Shown: positions 13,677 to 26,440 of the stretch, one piece after another
How positions within the stretch are numbered: position 1 is the stretch's first letter
How the letters are laid out: each line of letters starts with the position of its first letter
DNA from: Litoditis marina
Lineage: Eukaryota > Nematoda > Chromadorea > Rhabditida > Rhabditidae
NCBI GenBank assembly: GCA_964036275.1
Contig: OZ038438.1
Location: 11,851,321-11,915,320 of the forward strand
Reading direction: 5' to 3'
DNA length: 64,000 nucleotides
Translations under genes and position numbers: made by a program
The notes under the pieces: model-generated
Database searches by the model: none
Seen by the model: only the letters and a program-made list of their open reading frames with translations
What the model was told of the DNA's origin: nothing

Positions 13677-14661
13677 TATATTATTTTTTTCCGTTCATTG
13701 CTGGTTTCGATAGTTGGTCAGTACACGGAGAGCGAGGAATAGTCCGAAAACTACACCTTTTTCGGAATCATTTGACTTTCAGCAAACAAGTGTAACTTGT
13801 TCCAGATGGCGAATAAAGTTTCTAAAAGAAAGGGAGTAGGTCAGATGTTTGTAGCCTTTCGCACTAAAGTTATTCTTTATTATTCTTACTTCTGAAGTAA
13901 AATTTTAAGAAATATTAGAAACCTTGAAATCATCACAAAAAGGGGACAAGAATATGTGTCTTATTTGCATATAGTTTCGATTCGGTAGTGGATGGAAGAG
14001 CGTGAACATATTTGAACATGCAAGCTGATTTATCAGCTGTTTTGAGGTGCGAATCGATTTTCAGCCCCGCAAAGAGCCAGCCGGGGATGTCTAACGGAGC
14101 ACGTATTCCGCGCACCCGACTGCACTATTCATTCTCACCCCTTACAAAAGCATTCTAACATGCAATGTTTTTACGTAAAATATGCGCAGAAAAATTGATT
14201 GTTCTTGAAATAATCATTCTATTTCACTTCAGCTAGTTTTTATTTATTTTGTATGTATTTTGTATTTCGGAGTGTTTGTAGTAAATCTCAGTTTGTGATC
14301 AGTTCTTTTCTCTCGATCAGGACCGATGCTTTGTACAACCGGTGTAGTAGTATCGATGTAGTATTGTGGCGATTTACAGAAAGAACCGGGATGCATGCAA
14401 CCAGGAAGCAACCAGGTTAATTTATATGGAGACTATTGGTTGCTCTCTGCAACACGGTCACATTTCACATGCAACCATTTTTCTCCACCAGCAACCCAGT
14501 TTCTCCTGTAAAGAGATTCTGGTTAGACCTAAAATATTGGTTACCCCGCCCGCATAAGTAGGTATTGGCCTGATACCTTCTTATCCGCGACCTGAAAACC
14601 CATGCTTGATAGTACTGTATGTTTGGTCCCTGCAGGCTATTCTTAGCCTGATAAGGATGAT

Positions 14662-14729
14662 GAAAAATTGTGAGCCTACGTGCAAAATCCAAAATGAAAA
14701 ATTGTAAGCATACGTGCGAAGCCCAAAAA
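14662..14729. repeat. 34-base tandem duplication
   Basis: Two adjacent copies (14662-14695 and 14696-14729) both start TGAAAAATTGT, continue with GC(C/A)TACGTGC, and end in CAAA with a few substitutions. It lies in the spacer and overlaps no gene. Confidence 0.8.
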
Positions 14730-15876
14730 TTTTTATTTTAAATATTGCACGTTCACATTTTGACAAAGATAGATAAAGAGCACATTAACTTTATTAACAT
14801 GCATTCATTTCATGAGTGCCCGAGGCAAGTTGTTCAACCAAATGCGAACGTCTACCTGTCTGAGTACAGAATGACTAGTGGTTGCATCGAAATAGCCTTT
14901 GTACCCTTTCTGCCATCTTCTTTTTTTTCAGCTAGTATATATATTTTCAGCCATTCCGCGTTTTCCAACCTCTCAACGTTTCGTAATTACTTGTTTTGTA
15001 ATTTGGCAATTTTCAACTACTTTTAAAAACTATTGTGTCCGAGCGAGAGATATCCGAAAATGAGGTTTCACGCAACAAAATAGGTGACAGTTTCCTTTAA
15101 TTTTTCATTTGGTAATCAGGTCTTTGTTGACAAAATTGCTGCTTGCAAATTATGAGAAACAAGAAATGATACAACAAAGTTTTCTTCTCTGTACTACGTC
15201 ACGACAATACATGAGACTGTTTCGTACGATTTTATCATAGTTCTTATCAAATTGGGTGCTTTCTCGACCAGCTTCCTCCTGACATAATAACTGAATACTT
15301 ATGCATTACGTGAGCAGTAATTCTTCCTTCTTACGCCACGAACAAAACAAAACATATACAAGATTGTAACACGATTAAAATTTTGTCCAGTCAGGCTTTT
15401 TTGATATTTTTTCACAGCTAATCTCATTGCTTCATTGCTCGGGAACGTGTATGATAGCGTTCCCTTGATATATCTGTTTCTGTCACCTCTGAAAAGTCGA
15501 CTTTGAATGATTCTATACACTTATCTGAATTATGTTCCGCTCTGGATTATCTGAATAGATGTGTAATTTCTACTCATATTACGGTTCTCGACTCGAACGT
15601 GATCTAATTGTATACAACACCACATGAAACCACTTTCTACTGAGCTGCTAACAAACTTCGACTAAAGTGCTACCAGAATTCGCCTGTAGCTGGTTACCGA
15701 CCGATACTAGCCATCAAGTTGTGATTCTCTCCCTGTTCTTCTTCGAAATCTGAACCATTTTCTGTGATAGTGTGAAGAATGGGCCTGACTCAGCTGTTAT
15801 CAAGAATAATACCTTATGTTTTTGCACTATTGTTTCTGTTTTCAAATAATCACTTCAGAATTAGTTGGATGATTAA

Positions 15877-18800
15877 ATGTCGGTCGGTACAGAGATCAAA
15901 CCGGAGGATGATGAGACGAAAGGATTCATCCAGGTAACCTGAACCTTTTCAGTTTAACGTCGGTTGATTCATTTAGGTAATGGTCTGCCTATATGTGAGA
16001 AACAAATATAATGGTGCAGAATGACGCAAAAGCTGGCACTTGTGTTTCGATGTTGCTCAACGGTATTGAGCAACATCAAAACACAAGTGCGAACGAAAAA
16101 CGCGGTTAGTGATATCATTGATGAGCATGGCCATCGTTGAAACGAAGACATATCATTTTTGTGTCTCGGCAATCAATGTGCTACCTGCATGAAGAAACGT
16201 GAAATATGTCACCATCACGTTGTTCCGCTCAGCTGAAGTTCGCGCAACCTATATCAACTTGTGCATTCGAAGTGCAATCATTTCGATTATAAACAGTTTT
16301 GCCGACCGGTTCTGCCAGATGAACTCATCAAAACATACAAATAAATCTGAGGTTACCGAGCGGTAAATCCGCCGCTCACCATTCAGTTCTACCTCGAAAT
16401 ACTACCAAACTTGTTCGTGTCCATCTGTTAATTCTATGTACAAACAAAGCCTGACGTGAAAGAATTCGCTTCCGGCTAACGTTTCCATTGTCTTTGATAT
16501 AGTTGTATAGATGAGTTTTCACCAGACTGTAGTTTTTAATTTCTGCATGTTTTTGAATAGTGGCTTTTTGCAACAACGAAAGTTTATGAAAATTTGAGAT
16601 TGTTGCTACCCAATACGTTAAACGAGATACATAAAAACGTGTGCTAGTAGGTAACAAATGAATTGACCAAAATGTCATAAGTTGATACCGTATAGACTAA
16701 TAGTTTTTTTTATCAAACTTAATTTCTGGTTGACGTTTCTAAATGATTTACTAAACGGTGTTTGTGTGTTTGATAATTGGCCAATGGTCGCACATTCATT
16801 TCGGTAATCATTTAATGCAGCATCCTATTTTCAGTCCAAATTCGACGACAGTTTCGGGTTGTACTCCTCTAAATCTTCTCCGCGATCGGATTCCAAAAGT
16901 ATGAAATCAAAGAACATAATTCTTGGCTTCATTCCCATACTACAATGGCTACCCAAATATGACATTCGGGAAAATCTGTTGCCAGACATAATTGGTGGAC
17001 TGACAGTTGGAATAATGCATGTACCGCAAGGTGAGTAGTTATACTAACAAAAAACGAAACAGTCACGTGAAACATAATGAAAAACAGCTGAAAACGTGCA
17101 CTTTATAAATCAGTATTATCTCGCATTTTTTGAAAAAAGAAACGATAATCTGTCTCATTAAATGTAATCCTCCATTCTCCATTGGATGACTGTGCTGTTA
17201 TAGTTTTTGTCATTTCTAATTTTTAATGAGACTTGGAGAAGCTATCATTCGAAGTTTGAATAAATGCTTGTCGAATACAACATGCGCCTGATGAAACGAA
17301 TAAATTTGCAAATTAAACTTTTTTGAAAAACAAAAAAAAACATATAAGTGAATTTCATGGGTACGCTGTCAAAGTCTCGTTGTTGACCGACGGGGACTGT
17401 ATAGTCTGTTCCAGGAATGGCATATTCTTCCCTGGCCGGAGTTCGTCCGGTCAACGGCCTGTATACCTCGTTGTTCCCTGCCTTCCTTTACATGCTGTTT
17501 GGCACTTCAAGACATGTCTCGTTAGGTACTTATCCCTATCTTTTATTCGTGTGCTTTGGTCTGTCCGTCTGGGTGTAACAATCTGCCAGTCACACTTCGC
17601 CTTTTAGGTCGAGAAATGAGCGAATTGTCACACCTTGTTCTTTAAAGATGGTTGTGACGTGCGAGCGCGCGTTCTTTGTTGGTATTCATGTGAAATTGAC
17701 CGGGGTCTGTATGATGGAAAAAGCCTTTTAAAAGGTTAAGCGAAATGTTATGTAATTGGCACACGCACGGGCAAACAATCCATAGGCGTGACAAAGAAAT
17801 GAAGAAGATAGGAAGAAAGGTAGTGCGTTAATTTTAATTCAAGTTGACTTTCTCAGTGTGTTGATCCAGAAAGAAAGTCAATAAGTGACAACAAAACGAC
17901 AAACAACAAAGTTCTTCCAGTTCTTCCAACAAAGTTCTCTGAAATCGCTTAATAAATGGGTGTGGTGCAGACTTGATGTGTCTTGGTTGAGCCCAACTAG
18001 AGGTATATTCTCTTCCTGCAGGTGTTTTCGCCGTGGTCAGTCTTCTAGTTGGAAGCTGCAATCTGCGAGTGACAGATACACTTATGGACAGTGTGCAAGA
18101 ACTGGCAAACGATACCGCACTGTTGGTCGCCCAGGAGGACGACCTTTATTATAATACGTCGATGCGTGTAGTGACATCGCTCACTTTATTAGTAGGAATG
18201 ATTCAGGTTAGGGGAAATTCGAAAACACTTTTGTCGAAATGTCCGACCAGAGTACGGATTCAGACACATATAATGATCCCACCTATAAACTTTTGTGGTT
18301 CTGCAAGCGAGCTTGACTATATTTTAGGAGCATAGTATTCAACCAATTGTTTTTCTTACTTGGTTTACATCCGGCAATACCAATAAATTTTACCAAACGA
18401 TTTCTTGAACCAATCTCACAATGAATGCGGGGCAGCGAAACGGAGAAAACACTATTTGCAGATCGCAATGGCAGTTCTGAGGATGGATTTTCTAACATCC
18501 TTTCTATCCGATCAAATAATTACTGGTTTCACTACTGGCGCAGCTGTGCATGTTTTTGTGGCACAGCTCAACAAAATCATTGGAGTAACACTACCGCGCC
18601 ATTCAGGGTTCGGCAAATTGTACTTTGTGAGTTGATAATCTTACTAGATACTGGAGCACAACCATCATGCAATCAACCATTGTTTGGACATATTCAATAT
18701 AAAGCATGCACAAATCATGACTGTAAAATGTGAAAATAGTTTTCAAAGTTCATCCATGTGATCAACGACCACTGTCTACTTGCATATTTCGTTGTCGCAA

Positions 18801-21800
18801 AACTTTGTCATTACAATAATAAGTTAATTGTTTTTATAATAAATTAATAAGCCCATTGAACTAACACATTTAATTTGTTTTTCAGCGAGTGTTTCCCAGA
18901 TTTGTTTGCCAAGGTTTTACCGTGCATAAAAATATTCATCCCCTTTGTAGATAATCTTTTTCAGCGAGTGTTTACCAGATTTGTTTGCCAAGGTTTTACC
19001 GTGCATAAAAATATTCATCCCCTCTGTAGATAATCTTGTTTTCGTTTTGGATGCAGAAGAGATAGTTGATTCACCAAAGTGCATTGATATTAGTTGTGTT
19101 GTATACTTGTTGCAGTATGGTTTACCTTCAGATAATGCACGATCTCATATCGAGCATGTTACGCGGAGAGACAAACTATTTTACTCTTTCTGTTTCAATT
19201 ATTACCATCGTTGCCCTATTTTCGATGAAAGTATACTTGGATCCGATCATCAAAAAAAGATTCAAGATACCCATTCCATACGAGTTATTCATCGTGAGTT
19301 TCCAGCTGTGAGATATGTAAGCCCAGCTGAACGGACTTCAATCAGCATAATATAACGATAAACTTGTTTGAGTCATTTGAATTAATTTCTATTTTTTATA
19401 TAATAATTTTCTTGGTGGAAATTCCTGCTCTCGAGAAATCTCAATAATTGATAAGCATTGTAATCTGTTTCTTGAGGAGTTAATCATGTTAGCATACTTA
19501 TATTATTTTTTTTTCAGATGATTTTGGGTACCATCGTTTCTGGCGTTTTCAATTTCCATGATAATTATGGTGTAAAAGTTATTGGAGTTATTCCGACAGG
19601 GTAAGTTAATTTGGTAATTCGAGTATTTGGTAAATATATAGAAACAGCTTGCGATCACATACACCAACTGGGGGTATCAAGAAACAGAACACGTCGTTCA
19701 TTTCGTTAATCGTTGTAAGTGTACATTTGGAACAATCTTTATGCATTTTTATTGTTCGGTCCTCCAGACCAGACAGATAAGCACTCGTCAAAATGGTTAA
19801 ATTTAAGATGAATCGAACATTTGTTCAATGAGTTTTCATCACGAAGATATCAGTGAGCCAATATCAGCAACATGATAATTTCAGCCTTCCACTACCGTCA
19901 GTACCTGATGTGACATTGTTCCGCTATTTCATCAAAGACGCGGTGGCCATTGCTGTCGTGTCGCTCGTGGTAACCATATCCATGGGAAAACTGTTCGCCA
20001 AAAAACACGGTTATGAGACCGACGTGAGACAGGTATGAAATTCAGATTTCGTATCGCATTTGACAAACAAGAAGCTTGTACTTCAACTATTCCACTCGTG
20101 TGTTGTTGATTATTGCAAGTTATGACATTACAATAATCAAATTACACAATATCAAGCTTAGAAGAACGTGGAGGTGGAGGCTGTATATGGGCAAGCACAG
20201 AGACGTTGGCAGCGTGCTAGTAAAATTGGAAGAATGTTTTCATGGAAATACCCCTCAGTTGATGTGACAAGGGCGAAGAGAATCTTACAAAACTTAATTT
20301 TTTTCTGAGTAGCATGATGAAATTGAAACGCCACCAAAGTCACAGGGGAAGACCGAAACTATAGCATTGAAGATTTTGTCTCGTCTCACCCGGAAGGTTA
20401 CTTAATAAATTATGACTATTCAGGAGTTTTACGCGTTGGGTATAATGGAGTCGGTTTGTTCGTTGTTCCCTGTTTGGCCTGCCTCGACAGCTCTGGCTAG
20501 AACACTGGTGTACGAAGCAGCCGGAACTAAGACGCAGGTATCTTCATGTTCTCTCACAATAGTTGTACTGACTTAAATGAAATCGATTATGATAAACTCG
20601 AGCGAACACGAACATATTGAATTGAATTAAGCCAAAGCCAAAATTCGCGGTGAATTCAGGCGTTTTCGCTTCAAAACGACCTAAAATAATGCTATGTAGT
20701 TGAAATAAAATATTCAAATGCACTCTTAATAACTCAATCGAACAGAACTGGCGTTTTGAAACTGTTTAGTATTTCAGCATGTTAGATTTTAGTTGGTATC
20801 AAATAATGTTGCAGCTGGCAACGGTATTTTCTTCTGCACTTCTTCTTGCTGTTATTTTCTTCGTTGGCCCATTTCTCGAAGTTCTACCAATGGTGAGAAT
20901 GACTTTGCATTATGTGAATGCATTGTTGGAAATATAGGACGTTGAACGGAAATCACTTTCGTTGATAGAACCTCAGTTATTATTTTGATGACAGAACGTA
21001 TTTGTAGCATTGTGACCAACGACGAACTCGAACCGTCTCACCTCGAAACACAACATTGTAGAAATGTTTTCCCTTTACAAACACAAGAATGATGATGAAG
21101 AGAAAGAAATGAATGAAAATATGTTATATTTTCAGTGTTTTCTCTCATGCATTATTATCGTTGCGTTGAAAGGAATGTTCTTGCAATTGAAGTGTATACC
21201 GGTACTTTGGAGGTCTTCTCAGACTGACTGTGTGAGTTGAACATTGTGATTTCGAAATGTATGAATAAACATTTGGATAATGTCTGGAAGGGTGTGAGCA
21301 ATGTCAACCTTTCTTTCAGGCAATTTTTGTGATAACCATGCTGTTTACGGTCATTCTTGATGTGGTAGAAGGTCTGCTTCTCGGTGTTCTGTTCGCTCTC
21401 GCTGTCATTATTCACAGAATATTGAAGTAAGTTCTGCTAGTAGTGAGAGTGTAGATTCTCTTCATAGAAATTCACATACAAGTACTATTGTTGAACTAAG
21501 GCGCGACCCCGCAAAGTAAACTTATTGCTTTGCATAATACGCTGCTTCGCATACTTTATAGAATACGTACATAGGCTGGTCTAATTTTGTTTTGATTATT
21601 TTAGAAGGGAACAAGAACATTTGAGAATGACACAGTACCGAGAACCTAATTATCAGATAATGACGCGCCCAAATGCATCATAATCCCGGAATCGAATCGT
21701 ACTGAAATATTACTCTGAATGTGTCATATTATTTTAAGTGAGAAATATCTTCATCAATTTAGAGAGTAACTGCTTCATTTTGTGTTTAGCAATTAAGTGC

Positions 21801-24800
21801 ATTTAAATTTCACATAGGCTCATTAACGTGGACTAAATATATAGAGTTGATGGAATCTAAGTATCGGTTAACTAGTAGCAATTGAAAAAGCATGCAGTTT
21901 TCATTTCAACCAAGTTAACATAATAGATCAAGGCAAGCTCTGAAAGACGGGTGACAAAAAGACAACAACAGTATAGTTCAAATATATAGCTCAAATTGTG
22001 AAGTACTGAATATATACAGATACATTTGATAAATTAACAATCCTGTGGTTAAGATACGACCACATTTGTGGTGTTAAGTTATCCATAATTACGCCAGAAT
22101 CTGAACTTGGTTTCTGTGTTAGATAAAATTTGTTGTTTTGTTTTCTCTCTATCCATCCATTCTGTGTACAGATTGACGGTGGTACAGAATACCGGCTTCA
22201 CAATGTTTTTCACATACCTGAAGTTAGATATATTCATAATGTCAGATGGTGAAAATGTTTGGACAAAGTTTTCTATCACAAGACCTTTCTGGCACACTTG
22301 ATTTTTCAAATTTCTGAAAAAAAACTAACCAATTTGAGTGTGCGGAAAGACAGTGACAGAATACTCGATCGGCCTCCTCACGCGCAATATGCAGCCCCTC
22401 AATAAGGGCATCATGCTCGATACAACAGTGATTCACGCCTGTAATCACATCTTGCCATCACGTGAAATACACTTTTTTAATCGTCAATGCAAAGATTGAC
22501 CGAAAAATTGATGGAAGATGAAATTAAGAAAAAATTGCCCTTCATGGACTGTGCATACACACCTTCAGCATTTTTGATGTTAGAGTGAAGTAGTGAGGCA
22601 CTAGTCCTAGAGAAAACGTGGTGTGGTTCCCGTAATTCCTAAGACTAACGCGCTAGCAATCCCTAAGATTTTTAATGTATTATTAGAAAAAAAGTATGTT
22701 TACAGACTTGTGCCGAGTTCAGAGAAGGATAACTATACGGAAACATACATCTCAATGTTACATTTTAAAACGGTTACTTGGTGTAATCTTGGTACTTTGA
22801 AAGTCTACGAGTAAACATATTATACTCGCTAGAATAATTCTGTTAGTATTTATTCGGTTCAAAAACTTGGCCAAATTCAACTAGTAAGTGCCAGCTAGGC
22901 TAGCTGGCACTTACTAGTTGAATTCGTCCCCCCCTCGTCCCCTTTCACCCTCGTCCCCTTTCCTATTCGGGGTGAATAGGAAAGGGGACGAGGGTGAAAG
23001 GGGACGAGGGGGGGGACGAGGGTGAAAGGGAACGGGGACGAGGGGTGGACTGATAATTAGAGCGAAATCTAGTCAAATTTAGTTTTCGATTACTCCATAA
23101 TACTTTTCTTGTTCTGTATCTTCATTATTGATTCATCTTTTCCGCTTTCTACGATACCTAAGAGTGTTTTTTTGCCTTATCCCTCGTCCCCTTTGCCTCA
23201 GCCCTCGTCCCCTTTGCCATACCCCCCGTCCCCTTTCACCCTCGTCCCCCCCTCGTCCCCTTTCACCCTCGTCCCCTTTCCTATTGGCCCAGAACGTGTG
23301 GGGTATTTTATTTTTGTGATCTTTCGGTTGGTTAGCGCAGAGAAACTTCAACTTTTCTTAGAGTCACTTACTCACCGGGAACGTCGGCAGGAAAAGCAAT
23401 AGCATAGGAAAGAGCCCCACTGAATGGTCCAATTCCACAATTCCACGCAGTAGTTGTAGGGACTAACAGAATAAGAAGAGACAATATAAGCATGACCTGA
23501 AAATGTGATTAATTTTTGGATGGAGTGGTAAAAGAAACACAGAAAAACAATCAGAATTGAATAAAGCTCGTGCAAATGATTGCATTATTTTATCCATTTG
23601 GGTACGGTGAACATAATGAGAACAACTTCTTATTGTTGGGTTCGAGTTCCAATATTCACTCGTTTCTGGAAGAAGGCTGATAGCTAACCTAGTTATAGAA
23701 TTCAAACGTGTGCAATGATGTGCTGAGAAGGTGCTTTCTTTGTTTATAGGAACCGATAAGTGGAATCGGGTACAAATAGTTTCCGGAAAGCTAGTCCTAA
23801 ACATAGAATGTGTGCTCTTCTCTTTCTGTGCTATCATCGAAAATCTCAATTGAGATATCTCTCCCGCACGCTGGATGATAGGTGTGCTTCAAAATGAGAA
23901 AACCCCTTTTTAATTGAATCAATTCAATTAGAGTGCAACAGAACTTATGAAACATATCAGGAAGAAGACCGAGTGACCGGCTGCGACTAAGCTTTGTTGT
24001 AATGGTCAGACATGCTGTTTAACAGAAGAGAGCTCATGCTGCGCGCCGCCGATATTTTGCCCTCTTCACCGCTGCCAAACACGAATTCCAGATAGTTTAT
24101 TTGATCAAGGCCGATGAAAATGACTAGGCCGTCTAATCTGAGAATGTAGTTCGTGATGAGAAGTGGAGAATGTGAATGTTTCAACTTGTGAGCTGTGAGC
24201 CAATGAAATGGTAGATGTCTTTTGTGAGTGAAGGTGTCGGGTGAGAGTGCAAATGCGGGCAAACAATCTGCAACCAGATATGGGAAATCTTCGAAAGAAG
24301 TGCCAATCCAACCGAGAAGCGACACTTGTTACACCTTATATAAGTTGTTCGTGAACATTGTTTCACTTTGGAACAATACCACCTTACACCTTATACCACA
24401 TTTTCCATTTTCAGGAACTAAGCTGTTGTATTCACCACGAAAATTGAGCAATGTAGGACGAGGAGTACGTTCATTGTATGAAGAAATATTAAACTACTTA
24501 ATCAAAATCGATTTTCAAAGAATGGTTTCTGAAATAAGTACAGATTACTGTTAATTTCAGTTGCGATCCTATAGAAGTTGGTGAAGTTGTGGGGGCAAAG
24601 AAGTACTTCCGACCACTGATGGATTACAGGTGAATACAAAATTTTGCAATTCAACTCAGTGTCTGGTGACTTTTTTTTCGAACTTTCTTAGACGGAATTT
24701 TGCAGTGACTCGACTCGTCTGGACGGAGTCATTGTGGTGCAGTTTCCTGCTCCGCTCCTATTTTTGAATGTCGAAAACTTCCGAAGACATTTGGATGCAT

Positions 24801-25721
24801 TCTTTGAGAATGCGGACAGGTATGAGAAAACCATAATAATAACCATTATAATAAAAAAACAATAAGAATGAAAACATTTGGAAAAGGATTAAACATACAT
24901 AACTATTAATAATAATGATAACCATTATATTTTTTTCAGAGCGGTAGCCGCGAAGGGAGACGTGCAGTGCAAGGATTCAGAAGTGGTAAGTTTTCGTTTA
25001 ATAATTTTGTGGACACAGTTCATCTCTCGGTTTATTCATCTTGATGTTTGTTGAATATTTAAAATTCATCTGGATTTTTTAAAGCGGATGTCAGTGGATT
25101 CAACCCCAACGAAGCCAATCAAGTACACCATCATAGACTTGTCGAAGATAAATTGTGTGGATTATTCGGGTGCCCAGTGTTTAGCAGAGGTGAGAAAACC
25201 GACAGAAAATAACTGAAATGCCTTTTCGCTTCGAAAACTCACGTCACTAAAGACTAGAAGATACATGAAAGATTAGATGGTAATACTGTATATTTTAATG
25301 AGTTCCGCAAATCATTGGTTAACCATTTCGTTATATACCTTGTCAGTGTAGTGACTGAACGAAGCCTACGAAGGTTTGCCTCATCGGATTTAAAATCTCT
25401 TTGATCTCTTTTAGGAAGTACCTAAAATTCTCATTCCAGGTCTACAATGACTACAAGGAATTACAAATTGAAGTTATGTTCACGGCTGTACCAAGTGAGT
25501 TGATACTGAATTGTCAGATAATGGAAGCAATAGTTGAAAGAGAAGATTATAAGAAAAGTGATACCTAATGAAGTTGATGTTGTGCACAATACTCATTTGC
25601 AATACATTATATTTCAGATAACGTTCGGAAGGTTTTGTTTTCGATCAAAGGTTTCAAAGCATTGCATGCTCAATTCTACCCTTCCATTGAAGATGCTCTC
25701 GACAGAATCAAGGCAAAGTAG
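15877..25721 (+). CDS. SLC26: SLC26-family anion transporter with STAS domain
   Basis: Membrane anion exchanger or channel of the sulfate permease family. 664 residues in 18 exons: 15877-15933, 16835-17030, 17415-17525, 18022-18206, 18462-18626, 19132-19293, 19518-19600, 19885-20032, 20424-20537, 20815-20892, 21136-21231, 21320-21426, 24561-24629, 24706-24819, 24940-24985, 25085-25189, 25440-25494, 25618-25721; all phases agree. [19 protein letters not shown] (54-72) and [12 protein letters not shown] (from 82) are the family N-terminal signature. Hydrophobic segments follow to about 500, with sequons NDT (151) and NTS (166) in an early loop. A STAS domain fills 501-664 ([38 protein letters not shown]). 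The usual PxYGLY signature reads PVNGLY here. An acceptor at 15858 leaves an 18-base leader. The substrate cannot be read from sequence. An alternative last exon at 21605 may give a form without STAS. Confidence 0.95.
16037..16089. repeat. Short perfect-type hairpin in SLC26 intron 1
   Basis: Arms 16037-16060 and 16066-16089 are 24 bases with one mismatch around a 5-base loop (CGGTA). The left arm begins CACTTGTGTTTCGATG. It lies in the first SLC26 intron. The stem is shorter than usual microRNA precursors; a tiny foldback element is equally possible. Confidence 0.85.
18881..19038. repeat. 79-base tandem duplication carrying a splice-acceptor motif
   Basis: Copies 18881-18959 and 18960-19038 are nearly identical, differing at a few positions (for example GTTTCCC versus GTTTACC). 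Each begins TTCAGCGAGTG after a T-rich run, so each carries an acceptor-like TTTTCAG. They sit in SLC26 intron 5, just before the real exon at 19132. Neither copy keeps the SLC26 frame open: joined in phase 0, the first reaches TAA after about 22 codons. Confidence 0.85.
21605..21683 (+). other. Possible alternative terminal exon of the SLC26 gene
   Basis: Acceptor TTGATTATTTTAG ends at 21604. Joined to exon 12 (phase 2, AA|A), it adds a lysine and then a basic/polar 25-residue tail (begins [10 protein letters not shown], ends RPNAS) before TAA at 21681. This isoform would end right after the last membrane segment and lack STAS. No AATAAA was seen close behind it, so it may be a chance open frame. 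Confidence 0.3.
22874..23290. repeat. Perfect palindrome plus inverted and direct GACGAGGGTGAAAGGG minisatellite
   Basis: 22874-22898 and 22900-22924 are perfect 25-base inverted copies around one G. Directly adjoining is a second inverted repeat: CTCGTCCCCTTTCACC units (22925-22968) face their complement (from 22974) across a 5-base centre, and the G-rich arm runs on to about 23046. At 23177-23285 the C-rich units (CCCTCGTCCCCTTTC and variants) recur as direct repeats. All of this lies in SLC26 intron 12. The G-rich strand has many GGGG runs. Confidence 0.9.
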
Positions 25722-26440
25722 GCAGTCAGGCATTCCTGACTGTAACTTACCTTACTTTTTTTTTTCAAGAAATAGAGTGTACATTCATTTTTGTGGTGAG
25801 GTTCATAAGTTAACTTTTGAATCTCAGCCAGTCATTAAATTGGTACAATGAAGTGCTTTAGACTTGTATTAATTCCCTTTATTTCACTTATACTGGTAGT
25901 GGAAAGAATGTTTTTTAAAGTTGTTAGTTTTTATAGTCAACATTTATCTCCCCATGCTACTACGTTGTTTTAACGATTACAAGTTGGGCGTAAGAGGCGG
26001 AAGCAGAAAGTTCTCGATAGTTAGAAATTATTTGTTCTCGTTTTTTATAAGCTTGTGTTTTCCGGTGACTATATCATTGTACCTGGTGCTCATTTTGACT
26101 TTTCCGTGATTTAACATGCATTTTGAATTAGACTAGGATATATTGCGTCTTTTCACTTCACCGTTTTCACGCTCCAAATGATTCTGTTCCTCAAAACTAT
26201 TTCGATTTTGAACAAGTATATAGTATTTGAAAAACCTTTATTCTTTGCAGAGTATCTGTGTTTACGTGTGAATAAAAACAAATGACAAACTGTATGCATT
26301 GCCAACCCGCTGGTAGAATATTTGTATATTGGATCGTAAAATGTACCTAAAATGACTTGGTTTGATATGACTGAGAATGTTCGAGAAGAATATACAGAGG
26401 TCAGCACGAAAAGTCCAGTGAGAGTTGCCAGCGAACCGTG
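25722..26440. other. Spacer between two convergent genes
   Basis: This is the 3' flank shared by the SLC26 gene (ending 25721, plus) and the glycosyltransferase gene (ending 26441, minus). It contains the minus-strand polyadenylation signal at 26237-26242 and a weak plus-strand ATTAAA near 25834. No further gene is seen. Confidence 0.5.
26237..26242 (-). terminator. Polyadenylation signal AATAAA (minus strand)
   Basis: TTTATT on the plus strand, that is AATAAA on the minus strand, about 200 bases past the glycosyltransferase stop codon. Confidence 0.5.

Larger units (their letters stand above)
13012..15876. other. Intergenic spacer between PRPSAP and SLC26 genes
   Basis: No gene seen. It contains the likely PRPSAP polyadenylation signal at 13671-13676 and a 34-base tandem duplication at 14662-14729. 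Open frames of 60-93 codons lack motifs and splice-compatible neighbours. Confidence 0.5.

Noticed and set aside
23621..23660. B-box-like GGTTCGAGTTCC, possible tRNA gene
   Set aside because: No matching A box or acceptor stem could be paired around it.
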